NCBI GenBank assembly: GCA_937915785.1
Contig: CALGGY010000062.1
Coordinates: forward strand, 1-7,860
Length of the DNA: 7,860 bases
Source: an uncultured Bacteroidales bacterium
GTDB lineage: Bacteria; Bacteroidota; Bacteroidia; Bacteroidales; P3
Direction of reading: 5' to 3'
In this document: piece by piece, positions 6,309 through 7,860 of the stretch
Layout of the letters: each line of letters begins with the position of its first letter
Position numbering within the stretch: position 1 is the first letter of the stretch
Made by a program: the position numbers and the translations under genes
The notes under the pieces: model-generated
What the model saw: only the letters and a program-made list of their open reading frames with translations
What the model was told of the DNA's origin: nothing
The model's database searches: none

Positions 6309-7343
6309 TTATTGAACATCTCTAACAAGGCGGACGGAAAAACCACAAGTTTTTCCACACATATCGCCCACCAATATAAGAGTAGCTTGTACATTATCAT
6401 TCCAGCCCGCGTTGTCAAACTCCAAACCGTAAGCATCTTTATCACCAGAGTTGGATGACGTCCAGTAATAGCCTCCGTAGCCTACACTGTCAGTGTAATC
6501 AGAACCAATCCGTGAGCCAGCGGCGGGAAGGAATATGCAACCTGCATTCTCTAATGTAGTCCACTGCGAAACTGTGATATCGTTGTCGTTGAAATTTACA
6601 ATATCACGGCCAGTATTATAGTATTTAAATCTTAATGGGTAGGTGGAGTTGTTCCAGTTGTCGGGTACAATAATAACACCTCGAACACCATTCACGTAAG
6701 CCCCCGCACAATATAGGCGGTCATCATCTGTTCTCCGCTTTAAGAGATGACGCCATTCTTCCCTTGTGAGTGTACGCCATGTGCCAGGCGGATCTATTGA
6801 TTGTGTATGAGGATTGTAAATTGCATTGTACACCCCCCAATCATATTTTGCGGAACTGCCAGTAAGATTTCTGTCGTGCATAATAGTTGAAGGCCCATAG
6901 CCAGTCCTGTTAAAAGAATTATAATAATCTTCAAAGCTGGTTGAATATGGAAGATAATGAATGTTGTATTGGTCTTCATCATCATGATATCCGCTAGTTC
7001 CCCAGCCAAAAAGGTCTATCCAACCAGTGTAAGTTGCTGAACTGTAGGTGTTGTTGGCGCCAATGGTATCCCACTGGTTAGGTGCAAAACGCCAAGTGCC
7101 TGCGGCTGTGCCGCCACCTGCTACGGCATGTGTGGTAGGTGTTGTCCCTCCCCCAGTGGCGCTCCACTGCAGGTTGCCGGGCGAAAAGACAACATGTTCG
7201 TTGGGCGACACGGAGAAATAATTGCCGGTGTTAATAGTGCCACCCCCAGTATTGTTGTCGCCAGAGGTTTCTTCTTTCACGCAGGAAAATAACAATAGTC
7301 CTGCCATCATTGCCATTACGGTAGTTGATTTGTTTTTTAGCAT
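6309..7343 (-). CDS. Surface-type lipoprotein with FISUMP-like / C-type-lectin-like domain
   Basis: A 344-residue predicted lipoprotein. I start it at ATG 7343 because the peptide then opens with a signal (MLKNKSTTVMAMMAG) and the lipobox LLFSC, with lipidated Cys21; the longer frame from 7415 adds residues that overlap a leader RNA. CVKEE just after the Cys fits the K-(D/E)2 lipoprotein export signal known in Bacteroidetes, suggesting surface display. After a Gly/Thr-rich linker come YFSVSPNEHVVFSPGNLQW (42-60), TWRFAPNQWD (83-92), GWIDLFGWGTSGYH (107-120), TLTREEWRHLL (191-201), GVIIVPDNW (222-230), IFLPAAGSRIG (270-280), GYYWTSS (291-297) and the terminal GFSVRLVRDV (334-343). This order is typical of the FISUMP-like paralogous lipoproteins of Bacteroidales, whose C-terminus resembles C-type-lectin-fold proteins. 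The ligand is unknown. It has a long structured leader and its own promoter. Confidence 0.8.
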   Translation of the reverse strand: MLKNKSTTVMAMMAGLLLFSCVKEETSGDNNTGGGTINTGNYFSVSPNEHVVFSPGNLQWSATGGGTTPTTHAVAGGGTAAGTWRFAPNQWDTIGANNTYSSATYTGWIDLFGWGTSGYHDDEDQYNIHYLPYSTSFEDYYNSFNRTGYGPSTIMHDRNLTGSSAKYDWGVYNAIYNPHTQSIDPPGTWRTLTREEWRHLLKRRTDDDRLYCAGAYVNGVRGVIIVPDNWNNSTYPLRFKYYNTGRDIVNFNDNDITVSQWTTLENAGCIFLPAAGSRIGSDYTDSVGYGGYYWTSSNSGDKDAYGLEFDNAGWNDNVQATLILVGDMCGKTCGFSVRLVRDVQ

Positions 7344-7716
7344 GATACTATGATTTTTTTTGTGCCGCCGATACCCTGCCGCCACCAATTTTCCATTTAA
7401 AAATCCAAAAGCCACAATAAAAAAACGTGGGTATCAAGTCCTTTGCTTATCCCACTTCTAAGGCCTTCGCATTGCCATCGGGTCAAGGATAAGCAATGCC
7501 GAAGCCCACGTGTACTGTATAACAAGTATCCGCTGTGGATACAATTATACACCCGTATGGCGTTCAACCATTGCTTTATCATTGTGACCCAAATAGAAGA
7601 TGCGAAGTTCTAGAAGTCGCAGATAAAACGTCAGTTCAACGTCTTTTCATTATGTCTGTCGTTTGTCCCGCCCCCATTGTACAAAGCTGTTGCCCACAGG
7701 GGCTCCGGTTCAAAAG
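7344..7716 (-). ncRNA. Long structured 5' leader / candidate attenuator RNA
   Basis: The promoter at 7723-7754 predicts transcription from about 7716, leaving some 370 nt before the lipoprotein ATG with no convincing gene. Inside (minus strand) are a GTATCC/GGATAC hairpin (7542-7537 with 7531-7526), an 11-bp stem CTTC-G-GCATTGC / GCAATGCGAAG (7504-7493 with 7475-7465), and a terminator hairpin with T7 (7455-7419). TGCTTATCC (7495-7487) can pair with GGATAAGCA (7452-7444), and ACGTGGG (7511-7505) with CCCACGT (7431-7425); either pairing would open the terminator. GGGTCA (7590-7585) can also pair with the loop sequence TGACCC (7485-7480). I do not recognise it as 6S RNA, tmRNA, RNase P RNA or a known riboswitch. 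It could equally be a free small RNA of about 295 nt that ends at the terminator. Confidence 0.55.
7419..7455 (-). terminator. Bulged terminator hairpin inside the leader
   Basis: On the minus strand GTGGG-AT-AAG (7455-7446) pairs with CTT-G-AT-A-CCCAC (7438-7427): ten pairs with two single-base bulges and the 7-nt loop CAAAGGA. One G and then seven T (7425-7419) follow. The lipoprotein start is 76 nt further on, so this terminator must be read through, or a separate promoter used, for the gene to be expressed. Confidence 0.65.
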
Positions 7717-7722
7717 ACGATG

Positions 7723-7754
7723 CAAAAATACGTAAATTATTCTAAATTACCAAA
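7723..7754 (-). promoter_or_regulatory. Bacteroidetes-type promoter of the lipoprotein leader
   Basis: On the minus strand TTTG (7754-7751), a 20-nt spacer, and TATTTTTG (7730-7723) fit the Bacteroidetes -33 TTTG / -7 TAnnTTTG consensus, with all fixed positions matching and normal spacing. The start of transcription should fall near 7716. Confidence 0.7.
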
Positions 7755-7767
7755 TTATTTTTTTATT

Positions 7768-7805
7768 TTGGCCAATTTGAGGCAAATTTGTTGGCCAATT
7801 TGAGG
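7768..7805. repeat. Two direct copies of a 15-bp sequence, possible operator
   Basis: TTGGCCAATTTGAGG occurs at 7768-7782 and again, identically, at 7791-7805 (period 23 bp). Each copy holds the perfect palindrome TTGGCCAA. The pair sits 14 nt upstream of the -33 element of the leader promoter, a usual place for activator sites. The remaining bases to 7860 are AT-rich, open in all three minus-strand frames, and hold nothing I can assign. Confidence 0.55.
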
Positions 7806-7860
7806 TTTTTTTGCAATAGTGTCCAAAATAATTTTGGGAGATTTTTGTGAATAGACAGAG

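Noticed and set aside
6309..6450. Claim of a diversity-generating retroelement variable region
   Set aside because: Only the general C-terminal lectin-like pattern is present; no template repeat, accessory gene or reverse transcriptase is in the window.
7344..7415. N-terminal extension of the lipoprotein from 7415
   Set aside because: The lipoprotein signal peptide begins at ATG 7343; the extension would bury it and starts just after a terminator.
7397..7582. 61-codon minus-strand frame in the leader as a leader peptide or small gene
   Set aside because: It runs through the terminator hairpin and its T7 run, and the base-pairing pattern explains the sequence better than coding does.
1..7860. 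CRISPR arrays, tRNA or rRNA genes
   Set aside because: No regularly spaced repeat series, cloverleaf or ribosomal RNA sequence was seen; the only direct repeat of note has two copies.

Overview
The window looks like a chromosomal segment from a member of the Bacteroidetes, most likely the order Bacteroidales. The evidence is the gene content (Xaa-Pro aminopeptidase, S41 C-terminal processing protease, O-antigen ligase, YraN), a lipoprotein with a Bacteroidetes-type post-cysteine acidic motif, the absence of clear Shine-Dalgarno sequences, and a promoter that fits the Bacteroidetes TTTG / TAnnTTTG consensus. No species can be named from sequence alone.

Left part (1-3898, GC-rich, housekeeping/envelope). 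The window opens in the last 37 codons of a + strand Xaa-Pro aminopeptidase, closed by an intrinsic terminator (196-224). A + strand pair follows with a 6-nt gap: a periplasmic S41 (CtpA/Prc-type) protease (295-1944) and a polytopic O-antigen ligase-like protein (1951-3546). A convergent yraN/UPF0102 gene (3536-3898, minus) overlaps the ligase 3' end by 11 nt. The first strong + strand terminator after the ligase is at 4072-4097, so the ligase mRNA may run antisense through yraN.

Middle part (3899-6261, AT-rich, accessory). It holds a truncated and frameshifted C-terminal fragment of an IS30-family transposase (4127-4389, minus). About 300 nt without a gene follow, containing two inverted repeats. 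Then comes a tightly coupled minus-strand pair: a DUF2971-family protein (5461-6261), whose stop codon overlaps the start of a predicted three-TM membrane protein of unknown family (4688-5461). I see this pair as the best candidate for an undescribed two-gene accessory (possibly conflict or defence) module, but its function is inference.

Right part (6262-7860). A 344-residue surface-type lipoprotein of the FISUMP-like / C-type-lectin-like group (6309-7343, minus) ends in a 13-bp perfect palindrome that works as a terminator or intercistronic hairpin just before the DUF2971 start. Upstream lies a leader of about 370 nt with a good promoter (7723-7754), a bulged terminator hairpin with a T7 run (7419-7455), and several mutually exclusive pairings. 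This is the architecture of a transcription attenuator or riboswitch-like element. Two copies of a 15-bp sequence containing the palindrome TTGGCCAA sit just upstream of the promoter and could be operators.
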